NCBI GenBank assembly: GCA_029215795.1
Contig: JARDYH010000001.1
Span: 117,950,533 to 118,014,532, forward strand
DNA length: 64,000 nt
Origin: Anniella stebbinsi
Taxonomy: Eukaryota; Chordata; Lepidosauria; Squamata; Anniellidae
Direction: 5' to 3'
The position numbers and the translations under genes are program-made. This document shows positions 10,309 to 20,315 of this stretch, in pieces. Numbering within the stretch: the stretch's first letter is position 1; the number at the start of each line of letters is the position of its first letter. The notes beneath the pieces were generated by a model. It worked only from the letters and a program-made list of their open reading frames with translations. It searched no databases and was not told the DNA's origin.

Positions 10309-11639
10309 ATTAACTGCATAATGTCTTACTTACAGACAAATATATCCGCAGCTTGAAGCTGATTTTAAAAAAAAGGAAATTAGTAAATTTAAATCAGTAA
10401 ATATCCAGCTCTGTGCATCTGTTGAACCAAGTACTTTACTGTATAGGTAATTTGGTTCACATAAAAAGTAGCAGATGAAATTTAGTGGAATTTTGAGGGT
10501 ATTTGATATATGTCTGTAATTTCCATTGTATTAGTTATGGTCTGTAAGCATCAATATAAAGAGAAAATTACACAGACATTGGAATTGAATAGCATAAGCC
10601 AAGCAGAAAGGTGACTGACATCCTTCAAGTCAAAATACACAATTTAACATAAAGTAGCATGTGTGATTTTTCAGCTTAATTGAGAAAATATCTTGAAGTC
10701 TGATCATTAAAAAGTAACAAAACTAGTCACTGCAACACAATATACATTCAAATCCACTCAGTGCTTCGTTATCTTTCTTCACATTCCTGCCCTCCTGTAC
10801 TTGAAGTGCAATGTAATTCTATCTCAAAAATATTTTAATGATATTCATTACTTCATGCAAATGAAGTGAGCTGTAAAATGTAACAAGCATATAAATACAA
10901 ATTCATAATGCTAATTAGAAAACTGTTAGTGGTTTGCTTTTTAATAAAAACACACAGTGTTAATGGATTATGCAAAGTAAATAAGTTGCTATAGGTCTTA
11001 ATAATAAATAAAATTTAAAGTAGGCTTGCATAATTTGTGACTCAACAAGGTGAGCATAATCTACCAGCCTCATGCTGTTGGCTGCCGGAACCTAAATGTT
11101 TTTAACATTCTTGGCAGACATCAAAAAGAGGAGGTCCCTCAAGCCCCAGTGGACTGGCATATCTGGCTAATGGGCTACATTGAACTTGTTGGGGCACAGG
11201 TTGGTCAGATCTAGAAAAAGTGAAATATATAAATGCATACCAAACACAACTACAAATATGTGTTCTGGCTAAGCTACTACTGAAACCTTTATTTTTTACT
11301 GTGTTCTACAGTCCTCTCCTCACTGCATACGGTCCTCTCCTCACCACAATGGTACACATCGGCACACAAAAAGAAACCACGGTGACCTGATGTGACCCTC
11401 AACAGTTTATCTAGTGTAGTCTGATCACTGACTAAAGTTAAGAAAGAAACAACAGAAATGGAAGCATGGAAAATTCATGGAAAGAAAAAAAGTGAGCTTA
11501 GTCTCAGAGTAAGCCAGGAATTCACAATCTATCAGGCAGGGAGGAAACTTGAAAAAGGTGATGATAGCTATCCCAGTGATCCAAGCCAGGCTAGACTGAA
11601 TGCCTCCTGGCATTCCAGGACCTGATTAAAATCCAGGAC
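10309..11639. other. Repeat-poor AT-rich block, possible conserved non-coding DNA
   Basis: No gene. The part from about 10540 to 11040 lacks recognisable repeats and is dense in homeodomain/POU-type words, including ATGCAAAT (10855-10862) and CTAATTAG (10911-10918). That composition is typical of vertebrate developmental enhancers but is not proof. An alignment to other amniotes would decide. Confidence 0.25.
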
Positions 11640-11727
11640 CTGAATAAAACCTCATCATATGCTGCTAAATGCCTAAGAGAAAAGAAAGGTCTTAACCTGG
11701 TGCCGAAAAGTTAGCAATGCTGGCACA

Positions 11728-11822
11728 TAAGACAAGCCATACTGGATCAGACCAAGGATCCACCTAGTCTAGCTTTCTGTTCACATAGTGCCCAACCAGC
11801 TGCCCATGGGAAACCCACTAAC
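11728..11822 (-). mobile_element. SINE-like 3' tail inside a LINE
   Basis: Contains the words ACTGGATCAGACCAAGGATCC and GTTCACATAGTG, the reverse complement of the motif series at 22800-22905. It is probably the tail of a LINE-mobilised SINE. No pol III boxes are present in the retained part. It sits inside the LINE fragment, so it is younger than it. Confidence 0.5.
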
Positions 11823-12014
11823 AGCATCAGACGGCCTCATTGGGGAGATGGTTCCATAATTGGGGCACCATCACCAAGAAGGCCCTCTTCTGTGTTGTGG
11901 CCTTCCAAGCCTCCCTTGGAGAAGACACCTTGAGTAGAGCCTTAAGTGATGAACATAGTGTATGGGTAGGATCACACTGGGACAAATGGTCTGTCAGGTA
12001 TTGCGGTCCTGAAC

Positions 12015-12351
12015 AATATAAGTAGGGTGACCAGATAAAATCCAGGTCAGGGCTTATGTAACTTTAACAGTTTTAGAGAAAAGGGAATTTCAGCCAGTGT
12101 CATTTGTATGCAATTAGTTCCTGATGATACTCCCTCTTCATCACAACAGTTAAAGGTGCATATGCACTATACTAGAGTGACCATATACAAAAGAAGGCAG
12201 GGCCCCTGCACCTTTAACTATTGTGATGAAGAGGGAATTTCACCAGGAACTAATTGCATGCAAATGACACTGGCTGAAATTCCCTTTTCTCTACAACTGT
12301 TAAAGTTACATGAGCCCTGACCTGGATTTTATCTGGTCACCCTAATATAAG
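12015..12351. mobile_element. TAGGGTGACC fold-back MITE, copy 2 (12023-12343)
   Basis: Termini TAGGGTGACC and GGTCACCCT, with a perfect 8-bp duplication AATATAAG (12015-12022 and 12344-12351), diagnostic of hAT-type insertion. The arms are inverted copies (CAGTGTCATTTG...CAAATGACACTG). A TIR-like TAGAGTGACCATAT at 12173 lies near the centre, so the right half resembles a second, shorter element. It interrupts the LINE fragment. No coding capacity. Confidence 0.9.
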
Positions 12352-12424
12352 GCTTTATAGATCAAAAACCAGTACCTTGACTTGGAAACATGGAGGCAGC
12401 CAGTGCAAGCAGGCCAGAATTGAT

Positions 12425-13740
12425 GATATATATTTGGACCATTTGGGTGATTTATTTTTTTAAAACTGGCATTCATTAATTGACCGTTCTGAGACCCCTG
12501 AGCACTTTTCTGACCTTCTACTTTGCATCAAAAACACCCATCAAACACCTACCCTCTTTTCAAAACATAGTCTTGGTATCTTCACCCCTTTTGTTTCCCT
12601 AGAGAACCCCCTTTCAGAACCCCCTTGTCTTTGTTTTCTAAAAAGTACAATTGCTTTTGTTCCTTGGACTGTAAGGTTTTTGAGAGAGGTCTTGGTGACA
12701 TCCATTCAGTCAACATCTTTCTCTTGATTCTCCTATCTATCTGGAAGCCCACCTTTGCATCCCTTTATCCTGTATCTGTGCCCCTGTGGAAATCCCCCTA
12801 CTATAGCCTTGGGAACCATAGCTTCCTGCTTTTGGATAGGGATGAGAGAGAATTTCGTTCCGGTTACATTTTGATAAGAATTTACCAAAATTCACAAAGT
12901 TCTCCACATTCGGAACAAAAACCTTGAGATTAAGAAATATTGAATGTGGGAGAAACTAAAACTGACAAATTTGTCCATCCAGACCCAGGGCTTTGAGTAT
13001 TTATCTCTTAAAATTCTGGTTTGGATCCTTCTGTGCTGAATTAGGCTTGCCAGGCTTCTAATCTTTAAGAGCTATATAGCAGACAGGTACAATATGGTTC
13101 TCTCTGTGCTGAAAATAGCTGTCCCTATTCAATTTGGTTAGTGCAGATGCCAAGAATTTTATATATATATATAATAATTTCCCAAAAGTTTTGATAAATT
13201 TCTTCAGGTGAAGAAATATATGCTATGTCAACAACTTAAAGAGGTAAAAATCTAAGCATGACGCTTTCCCTTTTAGTGTTGCCATCTACTGATGGATACC
13301 CTTTTGTTTTGAAGACCTTTGAATTATTCTGCTCAGATTTCTCTAGTGTGCAGATTAACATGCTATCTCAGCAAGTAAACTAGTTCTTACTACTTTAAGT
13401 AATACACAACCTACACACACTGCAACCTTACAACCATTTGTGCACAAATAGTTCCATTTAATCAGTACATGCATTGATGATTAAATGGCATAATAATAAC
13501 GGCCATAATGGCTGGACAGAAATCAACTTTTCTAAATTGATCTTTTCATTGGCTTTTGGGGGGGGGGGAAATGCATTCCTGCGATGTGACACAATTTCCC
13601 CTTGTGCAAGAAAAACAGCAGCATGTGAAAGAGTCAGGATACTGTGTTCATTATTTGCAGATTCCTGTTGTGGTTTATAAGGGACAAAGTAGTATAAAAG
13701 CAATAAGGACCATAGTTTCCCCTTTAAGGCTGCATTCCTA
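12425..13740. other. Background, no gene recognised
   Basis: No exon or coherent repeat protein. A segment at about 12836-12985 (GGGATGAGAGAGAATTTC ... AATTTGTCCATCC) may be a decayed DNA transposon. A short AT-dinucleotide run lies near 13161 and a G-run at 13559-13568. Confidence 0.45.
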
Positions 13741-13764
13741 TACACCAGGAGTGGGCAACTTATG

Positions 13765-14400
13765 GGTCTCCAGATGTTTTCATCTACAGCTTCACTGGCT
13801 GCTAGTCCAGGTCCAGGCCCAATTCAAAGTGCTGGTATTAAAATTCAAAGCCCTAAATGGCTTGGAGCCAGGTTCTCTGAAGGAACACCTCCTCTGTGAG
13901 CCCCTGCCAAAGGAAGTGAGGCAGGTGACTACAAGAGGCAGAACTACATGTAGTCCTCGACATGCCCTCCCTGCACCCCGAGCCACCCTCAGAGCGTTGC
14001 ATCCCGCCCAGTGTGGACCAAGTCTCAGAGGCTCTGCTCATGCCCTCGCTGCAGCCACAGCCCTTTCATCCCAGATGGTCCTGGGGAAGGAGGGGGGAGG
14101 GTTGTAAACAAAAGCCAGCAATCGGGCACAGCACTTTAAACAAATCCCTCTCCTGATTGCTGGCTTTTGTTTACAACCCTCCCCCCTCGGGACCAGCCGG
14201 GATGAAAGGGCACCAGCTGCAGCGAGGGCGCGAGCAGAGCCTCCAAGGCTTGGTCCACACTGGGCGGGGTGCAATGCTCCGAGGTTGGCTTGGGGAGCAG
14301 GGAGGGTGCATCGAGGACTACGTGTAGATCTGTCCCAGGAGGAGGGCCTTCTTTGCTGTGGCACCCCAGCGGTTTACCTGACACTTATGTTATACTCTTT
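13765..14400 (+). mobile_element. L2/CR1-L3-like LINE 3' fragment, split
   Basis: Plus-strand translation near 13790-13910 reads LHWLLVQVQAQFKVLVLKFK and then ALNGLEPGSLKEHLL, typical of the region after the reverse transcriptase in L2/CR1-L3-type LINEs. The LINE resumes at about 14345 (GGGCCTTCTTTGCTGTGG) after an inserted fold-back (13939-14344). Open reading is lost. Just upstream, about 13743-13785 (GTGGGCAACTT...CTCCAGATGTTTT) resembles half of the CAG-terminal MITE family seen at 33859. Confidence 0.75.
13939..14344. mobile_element. Long-arm fold-back element inserted in a LINE
   Basis: Two arms of about 175-190 bp pair with each other. The left runs from CAGAACTACATGTAG through CCAGTGTGGACCAAG to GCCAGCAATC; the right carries the complement and ends CTACGTGTAGATCTG. 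CAG/CTG ends suit the hAT superfamily. Flanks ACAAGAGG and CCAGGAGG match at 6 of 8. The termini resemble the CAGATCTACACC ends of the MITEs at 17221 and 24451, hinting at one transposase. Several minus-strand frames here are mere palindrome shadows. Confidence 0.75.
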
Positions 14401-15009
14401 TCAAAGCCAGTTTTTTTTTAAAGTTGACAAATTTATGAAGAACTATTACCAAATTTAGCAAGATGGGCTATTGCCTATGAAAAATCTATATCAGAGTCTT
14501 TTGAGTTGATAAAACATATCTGGAGATAGGTTTTATGAATAGTCTCTGTGCCTAAATTCAGTAGCAATTTGCATTACTTGTAGGTTTATATTTCTGCATC
14601 TGGTGGGGCATGTTACAGAATTTTTATTATGTGCTATGTCAAAGGGTTCACATAGTTCTGTAGCAAAAGGTCAGTGCTTATTCAAATCAAAATATGCCCT
14701 AACGTGGCACAGCCATGATGCACAAGAGCGAAGAGAAAATACAATTGCTTCAGGGCAGTAGTCTGGTTTTAGCATGAGAAAGATAAAATTAATTGTCTTC
14801 TTTTGCTAGGAACCTTATGCCAGACCCTATAAACTGAAGCCTCCATGCAGCTGTTCATGGAACTAGGCAATTTTGCTAGAAAGAAAATGTTAAAACATTG
14901 TGTATACAAAATTAGATGGGACCATAGGAAAAATATATTTCAGCCAGTTTGATGCAAATCTAGGGATGTATGAGACATTAATCTCAATTTGCTTTTGACC
15001 AGGATTTAC
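14401..15009. other. Background, no gene recognised
   Basis: AT-rich with no recognised feature. It separates the split LINE from the AT-rich repeat copy that follows. Confidence 0.5.
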
Positions 15010-15300
15010 CTTTCAGACTAAACATGGACTTGGATGCATTCTTACATTTAAAAATGTGCATTAAAAATCCATACTTTTGGAAAATGTGTACAAATATGCT
15101 TTAATAATAGGAGAAGAATAATATAATTTAAAGATGTGCACAATTGATGTATACATTTGGAAAAATATGGACATAATTTCATGTGAAAATGCACACACAC
15201 AAATCTTGCAATCTGATACGGATTTGAGTCACAATGAGCTTCAAGATGGAATTTGGAAAACTTTGGTGGGCTCAGGGTTTGCTGATTCTCATATCCTTAT
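15010..15300 (-). repeat. AT-rich interspersed repeat, copy 2
   Basis: The minus strand aligns by eye with 16506-16830 on the plus strand. Shared ordered words include TATCAGATTGCAAG, TTTTTCCAAATG and CATCAATTGTG. The small frames in both copies are related at protein level only because the DNA is. It is probably a decayed non-autonomous DNA transposon. Confidence 0.6.
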
Positions 15301-16505
15301 AATCCTTGATGTACAATTGAATGGAAAAACTGATTTAACCACTAATACTAGCATAAAAATTAACTAACAATTATCTCGGCATCAGTAGATCTAGAATAAG
15401 TTTGTTATGCATTGCAATATACTTAATTAAGGAAAATCCAACCAGATTGGCTCAGTTTGAGTCTGACTAATCTCAGTGAAAGGGCTAAACACATGCTTAA
15501 TTGATTGATTGAAATCAGTGAGACTTAAAACTCCTGAAAATTGGCTGGAACATGGCTTTAATTAAACACATTCTTATGAGTAACAGACTCATTCCAAAAC
15601 ATTGAAATGTTTCACTTTGGGAATGTTGTAGGCCTTTAAGGACTAAAAGATGTAAGTTATTGATGCAAACTGAATTTGTCCACATCATAACCTGCTGTCA
15701 TCACCGCTATTATTAGTAACATGAAAGCTAATCCTCTGTTAACAGAGGAAGTTTCAGAGTAGATCTAGGAGACACTACAAATTGACAACTTTAGACAGAA
15801 TCTAAAGATGCTGACACACATGACTAATATTGTCTGGTAAACTGTAAACTGATGACTAAAACAGATGCCCAGTACAACTTTATGGAAGATTTATCTCTCA
15901 TTTCCCAAAGCTATAGATATAAATCTACGTGAATGACATTCAATGCTAGTTGATAGAAGCACCTTCTTATTAATATATTTCTTAGATGTCAATAAGATTA
16001 TTCTAGCCACCTAGTTCCCAGGAAAGCAGTAGCAGTGATTTTCTCTATAGGGTACTAATATGTATTTTTTTCTTGCAAAGTAAAATGTTGATACCCTAAC
16101 ATACAACTCCATTAATTATCACTAATATCTACAATACAGCACAACTCCACAGTGCTCAATAGACTTCTGCTATTACTTAAATTCATGGATTATTTTAAAG
16201 GTGTATGGGTTCTTCAGACAACGTCATACCCCCTCCCCCATTTCACTTCTGTGTGTAAGCAGCACTTTCGGAAAGGTGTTTTTCCCTAGAACAGGGAAAA
16301 TGTAGCATTTAATTATGAAAGCAAAAGTGCCATCTCCTCTTGTGTATTTGTGTTATTCCAGTATACCACACCTAGAGGTTATGTAGCAGGAAAGAAGGAA
16401 AGGAAGTACTCGTAATGAAGTGCTCACATCTCAATTCTGTAATGAAATTGAAAGTAGATACAGCCAATGAGCAGCCTCATGTAGGAAAGCTCAAAATGGT
16501 CCAAT
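15301..16505. other. Background, no gene recognised
   Basis: AT-rich with no gene, structured repeat or dated insertion recognised. Confidence 0.5.
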
Positions 16506-16830
16506 ATTAGGGATGGGGGACTCAGCAAATTGCAAGGTCACCAGAATTCTGAATTGAGGCTCCGAATTCCACCTTGAAGCTCATTCCAACACATATCCAT
16601 ATCAGATTGCAAGCTCTTTTTTGCATGAAAATTTGTTCGTATCTTTGTACGTATTTTTCCAAATGCACACATCAATTGTGTATAGTTTTCAAACATGCAC
16701 ATTTTTCTTCCATTGATTAAAGTGTGTGTGTGCTCATCTGTCAAGAGAATGCCTTTTCACGTGCATTTGTTCTGTGGATTTCATTGCAAGTTCAGAAATG
16801 TACAGACTGTGACATTTGGCTATGTGTTCA
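16506..16830 (+). repeat. AT-rich interspersed repeat, copy 3
   Basis: Opens with TAGGGATGGGGGACTCAG, a hAT-like start. It shares TATCAGATTGCAAG, TTTTTCCAAATGCACAC and CCATTGATTAAAG with the minus-strand copies at 15010 and 6940. No transposase frame. The right border is uncertain. Confidence 0.6.
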
Positions 16831-17212
16831 CTTCCAGGAGGTGTGAACTTGGAGGGGAAAAAAACCCTGAAATGAATTTCTCATACATCCCTCTCCCATA
16901 TATATGTCTCTATAATAATAGTTTTTTTCAGCAAACACATTTTTCATTTGTAACAGTCCTTGACAATGTGTGATCCTTGTAGTGTAACACTACATAGATC
17001 TTTATGTAGTTTAACATTCATTTTTTGCCACAAATACAAGTCATGCTGGAGCATTTATCAAAACCTGTGAAACACATTAATTAGTAATACTGGCAATTAT
17101 GTGATATCCTAAGGCAACAAAATACAGTAATTCCTCAGTGTAGTTTTAGTTTTTAATTACATATCTAAAAGTGTCAGAAGGACCTCCGCCCTCTGAGTAG
17201 CAGCCTGGTTTC
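16831..17212. other. Background, no gene recognised
   Basis: No gene or repeat recognised before the MITE at 17221. Confidence 0.45.
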
Positions 17213-17395
17213 GACTCTGGCCAGTTCTACACCAAGCAGGATATAGCGGTATGAAAGTTGTATGAAAGCGGTATACAAAAGGCAGGAGCCACACTACTAC
17301 TTTATAGCAGTACTGAAGTGCACCGACAACTGTTGGGGCCCATTGACACGTACTGTATACCGCTATATCCTGCTTGGTGTAGATCTGGCCTCTGA
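17213..17395. mobile_element. CAGATCTACACC fold-back MITE, copy 1 (17221-17387)
   Basis: Inverted termini of about 29 bp (CCAGTTCTACACCAAGCAGG and CCTGCTTGGTGTAGATCTG) enclose a short interior with GGCAGGAGCCACACTACT. Flanking octamers GACTCTGG and GCCTCTGA match at 6 of 8. The second copy at 24451 is nearly collinear. Non-autonomous, probably hAT. Confidence 0.8.
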
Positions 17396-17909
17396 GAAAG
17401 GACTGGGCATCCATTCAACCAGTGGCATCAGAGGCAGAAGTGCTGGAAACAGGTCCAGGCCCTAGCAGCTGAACCATCCTGTGGTAGAGTCCATGTCCAT
17501 AAGATCTGGGGTCTGTGAGTTAGGAAGCCTCGAATCTGGATGTCTGCTTCCACATCCCCATGTTGGCCTATCTGTGCAGGCAACAAGCCTGGATGAAACT
17601 GTCAAAGGAATGGAGGAGTAACAGGCTCCAAGCTAGAGGCCTGTCCCTTTCAAGGACCCAGACAGAGTGATTAGACTCTGGAGTCATAGCAGGCTTCCAT
17701 TCCACTTTAGACTTCGATGGAACAAGTTGCTCACTTGGAGAATCCATAGCTTGTCTTGCCCCTCTCTATCCTGTTGGCCTCTAGTTAAGGGTATGAGAGG
17801 ACAGAAAGCCTAGCCTAGCCTAGCCTTTTACCTTATCATTCTGTATATGTTACCTCTCAGAGAGAAAGCCATACCATGGCTTTGTCAAACACATGCAGAT
17901 GCATTTGAA

Positions 17910-17959
<50 letters not shown>

Positions 17960-18145
17960 CTCTTTCTCGCTCATGGAGGTTTTTCTAGATGGACATGATG
18001 GGCTTTGCCAAGTCATGCTGTCTTTTATTGATTCAGGAATGTCCTGATGATTGAGCATGTTCTAATTATGACTGCTTTCTGGATGTTGGTATTATTATTA
18101 TTATTATTAATAATAATAATAATAATAATGAAATAATAGCTTATT
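17396..18145. repeat. Background with two (ATT)n microsatellites
   Basis: Pure ATT repeat at 17911-17959. A second tract at 18091-18129 switches from ATT to AAT and so forms a perfect palindrome. The remaining sequence, including a GCCTA repeat near 17810-17825, shows no gene. Confidence 0.75.
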
Positions 18146-18340
18146 ATAAGAACATGAGAAGCTGCCTTCTACTGAGTCAGGCCATTATTATTGACCTGTT
18201 ATTGAAACTGACAGGCAGCGGCTCTCCAGGGTTTCAGGAAGGGTTTCCCCCCCCCCCCCAGCCCTACCTGGAGATACCGGGGATTGAACTTGGGACATCC
18301 TGCATGCAAAGCAGGTGCTTCACTACTGAGCCACAACCCA
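18146..18340 (-). mobile_element. tRNA-derived SINE, copy 1
   Basis: On the minus strand the SINE begins near 18340 with a pol III A box TGGCTCAGTAG (18323-18333), a B box GTTCAATCC (18281-18289), a TGCATGCAGG-like loop between them, and a tRNA-unrelated body and tail ending in GGCAGCTTCTCATGTTCTTA. This is a SINE, not a functional tRNA: the acceptor stem and second half of a tRNA are absent. A C-run interrupts the body near 18247-18259. Confidence 0.8.
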
Positions 18341-18635
18341 TTAATAGCAGTGATTAAACAAGAAAGAAATTATAATATATATTAGCCAAAATAATTGTAT
18401 TTAAAACGTTACTTTTTTTTATTTAAAGGCATATACTAAGGTGAAATACAAAGCCATTGGTAGGCCTTAAATACACCACATTCAGATCTGTAATATCTCT
18501 GTTCACACAAACTGATTTTTAAAAAAAACCCATGGTGATGAAATGGAAACTGCTTGAGTACTTTGGGACCCCCCCTGACCCCTTGGACTGCCTGTATTGG
18601 TTCTGGTTGAAAACAACACTGTTGTAACACTCTAC
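18341..18635. other. Background, no gene recognised
   Basis: AT-rich filler between the SINE and the GC-rich hAT element; nothing recognised. Confidence 0.5.
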
Positions 18636-19276
18636 ATCTAGATCAGGCTGACCAGGTGGCTCGGGATTTCCCGGTCCTAACCGGGAATCCAGGGGCAAAC
18701 CGGCCCAACCGGGGGGCGGGGGGGCAAACCGGGGTGGCGGGGGGTCACGCGGCGGTGGCAGCAAGCAAGGAGCGGCGGAGGAGCCCGGGAAGCGGCCGCC
18801 CCAGCAGGTAAGCACGAAGGGGGGGCACTTACCTGCTGCGGCCGCTTCCCGGGCTCCTCCGCCACCTTTGCCGCCGCTGCCGGGCTCGTAAAGCCAGAGG
18901 CCGTGCGGAAGAGGCAGGAGAGGGCCGGATCCGGAAGTGACGTAACCGGCCCTCTCCCGCCTCTTCCGCGCGGCCTCTGGCCTCACAAGCCCGGCAGCGG
19001 TGGCGAAGGCGGCGGAGGAGCCCGGACGCCCGCGCCCGCCTCTTCCGCGCGGGCGTCCGGGCTCCTCGGGGCTCGTCCTCCGCGGGCGGCGGAGGACCCG
19101 GCGCGGCTGCGCGGGTGGCAACGGAGGACCCCGCGCGGGCGGCGGAGGAACCCGGCGGTAGGTCCAGGCTGGTTTTTTTGGGGGGGGGGGTGGCTTGGTG
19201 GGGGGGTTGTTTTGGGTGGGGGGCGGGGGGGGGACCGGGATTTTGATTTTTAAAATCTGGTCACCCTAATCTAGAT
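18636..19276. mobile_element. GC-rich fold-back hAT element (18644-19268)
   Basis: Ends CAGGCTGACC and GGTCACCCTA, with a perfect 8-bp duplication ATCTAGAT (18636-18643 and 19269-19276). The body is CpG-rich and built of inverted arms. One pair is centred on CCGGAAGTGACGTAAC (18931-18946), an ETS-plus-CRE-like composite. Splice-donor octamers CAGGTAAG lie at 18805-18812 (+) and 18828-18835 (-), the latter in the context CAG|GTAAGT. G-runs fill the right end (19181-19233). The 200-aa minus-strand frame is proline/arginine-rich palindrome translation, not a gene. Confidence 0.88.
18828..18946 (-). promoter_or_regulatory. Promoter-like core plus exon-like arm and 5' splice site
   Basis: Read leftward from the ETS/CRE-like core (CCGGAAGTGACG, 18931-18942), a CpG-rich arm of about 95 bp runs to GCAGCAG|GTAAGT, whose GTAAGT occupies 18827-18832. 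Such a core upstream of a GC-rich leader and a consensus donor resembles a CpG-island promoter with a first exon. The motifs are seen; promoter activity and splicing are inferred. Confidence 0.35.
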
Positions 19277-20315
19277 GATCATAGAATCATAGAATTGTAG
19301 AGCCGGAAGGGGCCTATAAGGCTATCCAGTCCAAACCCCTGCTCAATGCAGGAATCCATCTTAAAGCATACATGACAGATGGCTGTCTATCTGCCTCTTG
19401 AATGCCTCTAGTGTGGAAGAGCCCACAACCTCCCTAGGTAATTGGTTCCATAGTTGTACTGCTCTAATAGACAGGAGGTTTTTCCTGATGTCCAGCCGGA
19501 ATCTGGCTTCCTGTAACTTGAACCCATTATTCCGTGTCCTGCACTCTGGGATGATCGAGTGTGTGTGACAACCTTTCAGGTATTTGAAGAGTGTTATCAT
19601 GTCTCCGTTCAATCTTCTCCAGGCTAAACATGCCCCGTTCTTTCAGTCTCTCCTCATAGGGCTTTGTTTCCAGACCTCTGATCATCCTTGTTGCCCTCCT
19701 CTGAACATGCTCCAGCTTTTCTGTATCCTTCTTGAGGTGTGGTGCCCAGAACCGGACACAATACTCAAGATGAGACCTAAGAAGTGCCAAATTGAGGGGA
19801 ACCAGTACCTCATGTGATTTGGAAGCTATACTTCTATTAATACAGCCCAACATAACATTTGCTTTTTTTGCAGACACATCACACTGTTGGCTCATATTCA
19901 GCTTGTGATCTACAACAATTCCAAGATCCTTCTCACTTGTAGTATTGCTGAGCCAAGTATCCCCCATCTTGTAACAGTGCATTTGGTTTCTTTTTCCTAC
20001 ATGTAGAACTTGGCCTTTATCCCTATTAAATTTCATTGTGCTGTTTTCAGACCAGCACCCCAGTCTATCAAGATCACTTTGAAGTTTGTTTCTGTCTTCC
20101 AGGGTATTAGCTATCCCAATCAATTTTGTGTCATCTGCAAATTTGATAAGCATTCCCTTCACCTCCTCATCCAAGTCTTTAATAAAAATGTTGGGGAGTA
20201 CTGGTCCCAGAACTGAGCCCTGCTGTATCCCGCTCATTACGTCCCTTCAGTTTGAGAAGGTACCATTGATAAGCACTTTTTGAGTCCAATTCTGTAGCCA
20301 ACTGATAATAATGAT
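19277..20315 (-). mobile_element. CR1 LINE, 5'-truncated 3' end
   Basis: The minus-strand element ends at 19277 with the ATTCTATGATTCTATGAT tail that marks CR1 3' ends, and retains the last part of the reverse transcriptase plus the C-terminal region. It is truncated near 20315, the usual outcome of incomplete reverse transcription. The hAT element's right target duplication directly abuts its 3' tail. Confidence 0.9.
19361..20237 (-). pseudogene. CR1 reverse transcriptase remnant (broken)
   Basis: The 236-aa frame contains GIQQGSVLGP (residues 3-12, polymerase motif B region) and FADD at residues 33-36, the catalytic YADD-type motif C. A later stretch LEYCVRFWAPHLKKDTEKLE and QRRATRMI is typical of the CR1 C-terminal region. 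A second frame (19361-19612) continues the C-terminus (FRLDIRKNLLS, then WNQLPREVVGS) after a frameshift near 19600. A stop sits just upstream of the first frame. In an intact CR1 this enzyme copies the element RNA at a nicked target; here it is dead. Confidence 0.9.

Larger units (their letters stand above)
11640..12420 (-). mobile_element. L2/CR1-L3-like LINE fragment with two insertions
   Basis: On the minus strand this is the 3' part of a LINE. The segments 11825-12022 (GGCCTCATTGGGGAG, GAAGGCCCTCTTCTG, CTCCCTTGGAG) and 12345-12415 (AAGGCTTTATAGATC, then GCAGCCAGTGCAAGC) match the order seen in the longer copy at 61620-62990. It is interrupted by a SINE-like tail (11728-11822) and by the MITE at 12023-12343. 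The coding frame is destroyed. Confidence 0.65.

Noticed and set aside
18146..18340. A tRNA gene
   Set aside because: A and B boxes are present but the acceptor stem and T arm cannot be closed, and the sequence continues into a SINE body and tail seen in other copies.
18519..19121. 200-aa minus-strand frame
   Set aside because: Covers the CpG-rich arms of a transposon with a perfect 8-bp duplication; composition-driven.
19361..20237. A functional reverse transcriptase gene
   Set aside because: It is 5'-truncated, has an upstream stop and a frameshift, and ends in the CR1 tail, so it is a dead retrotransposon copy.
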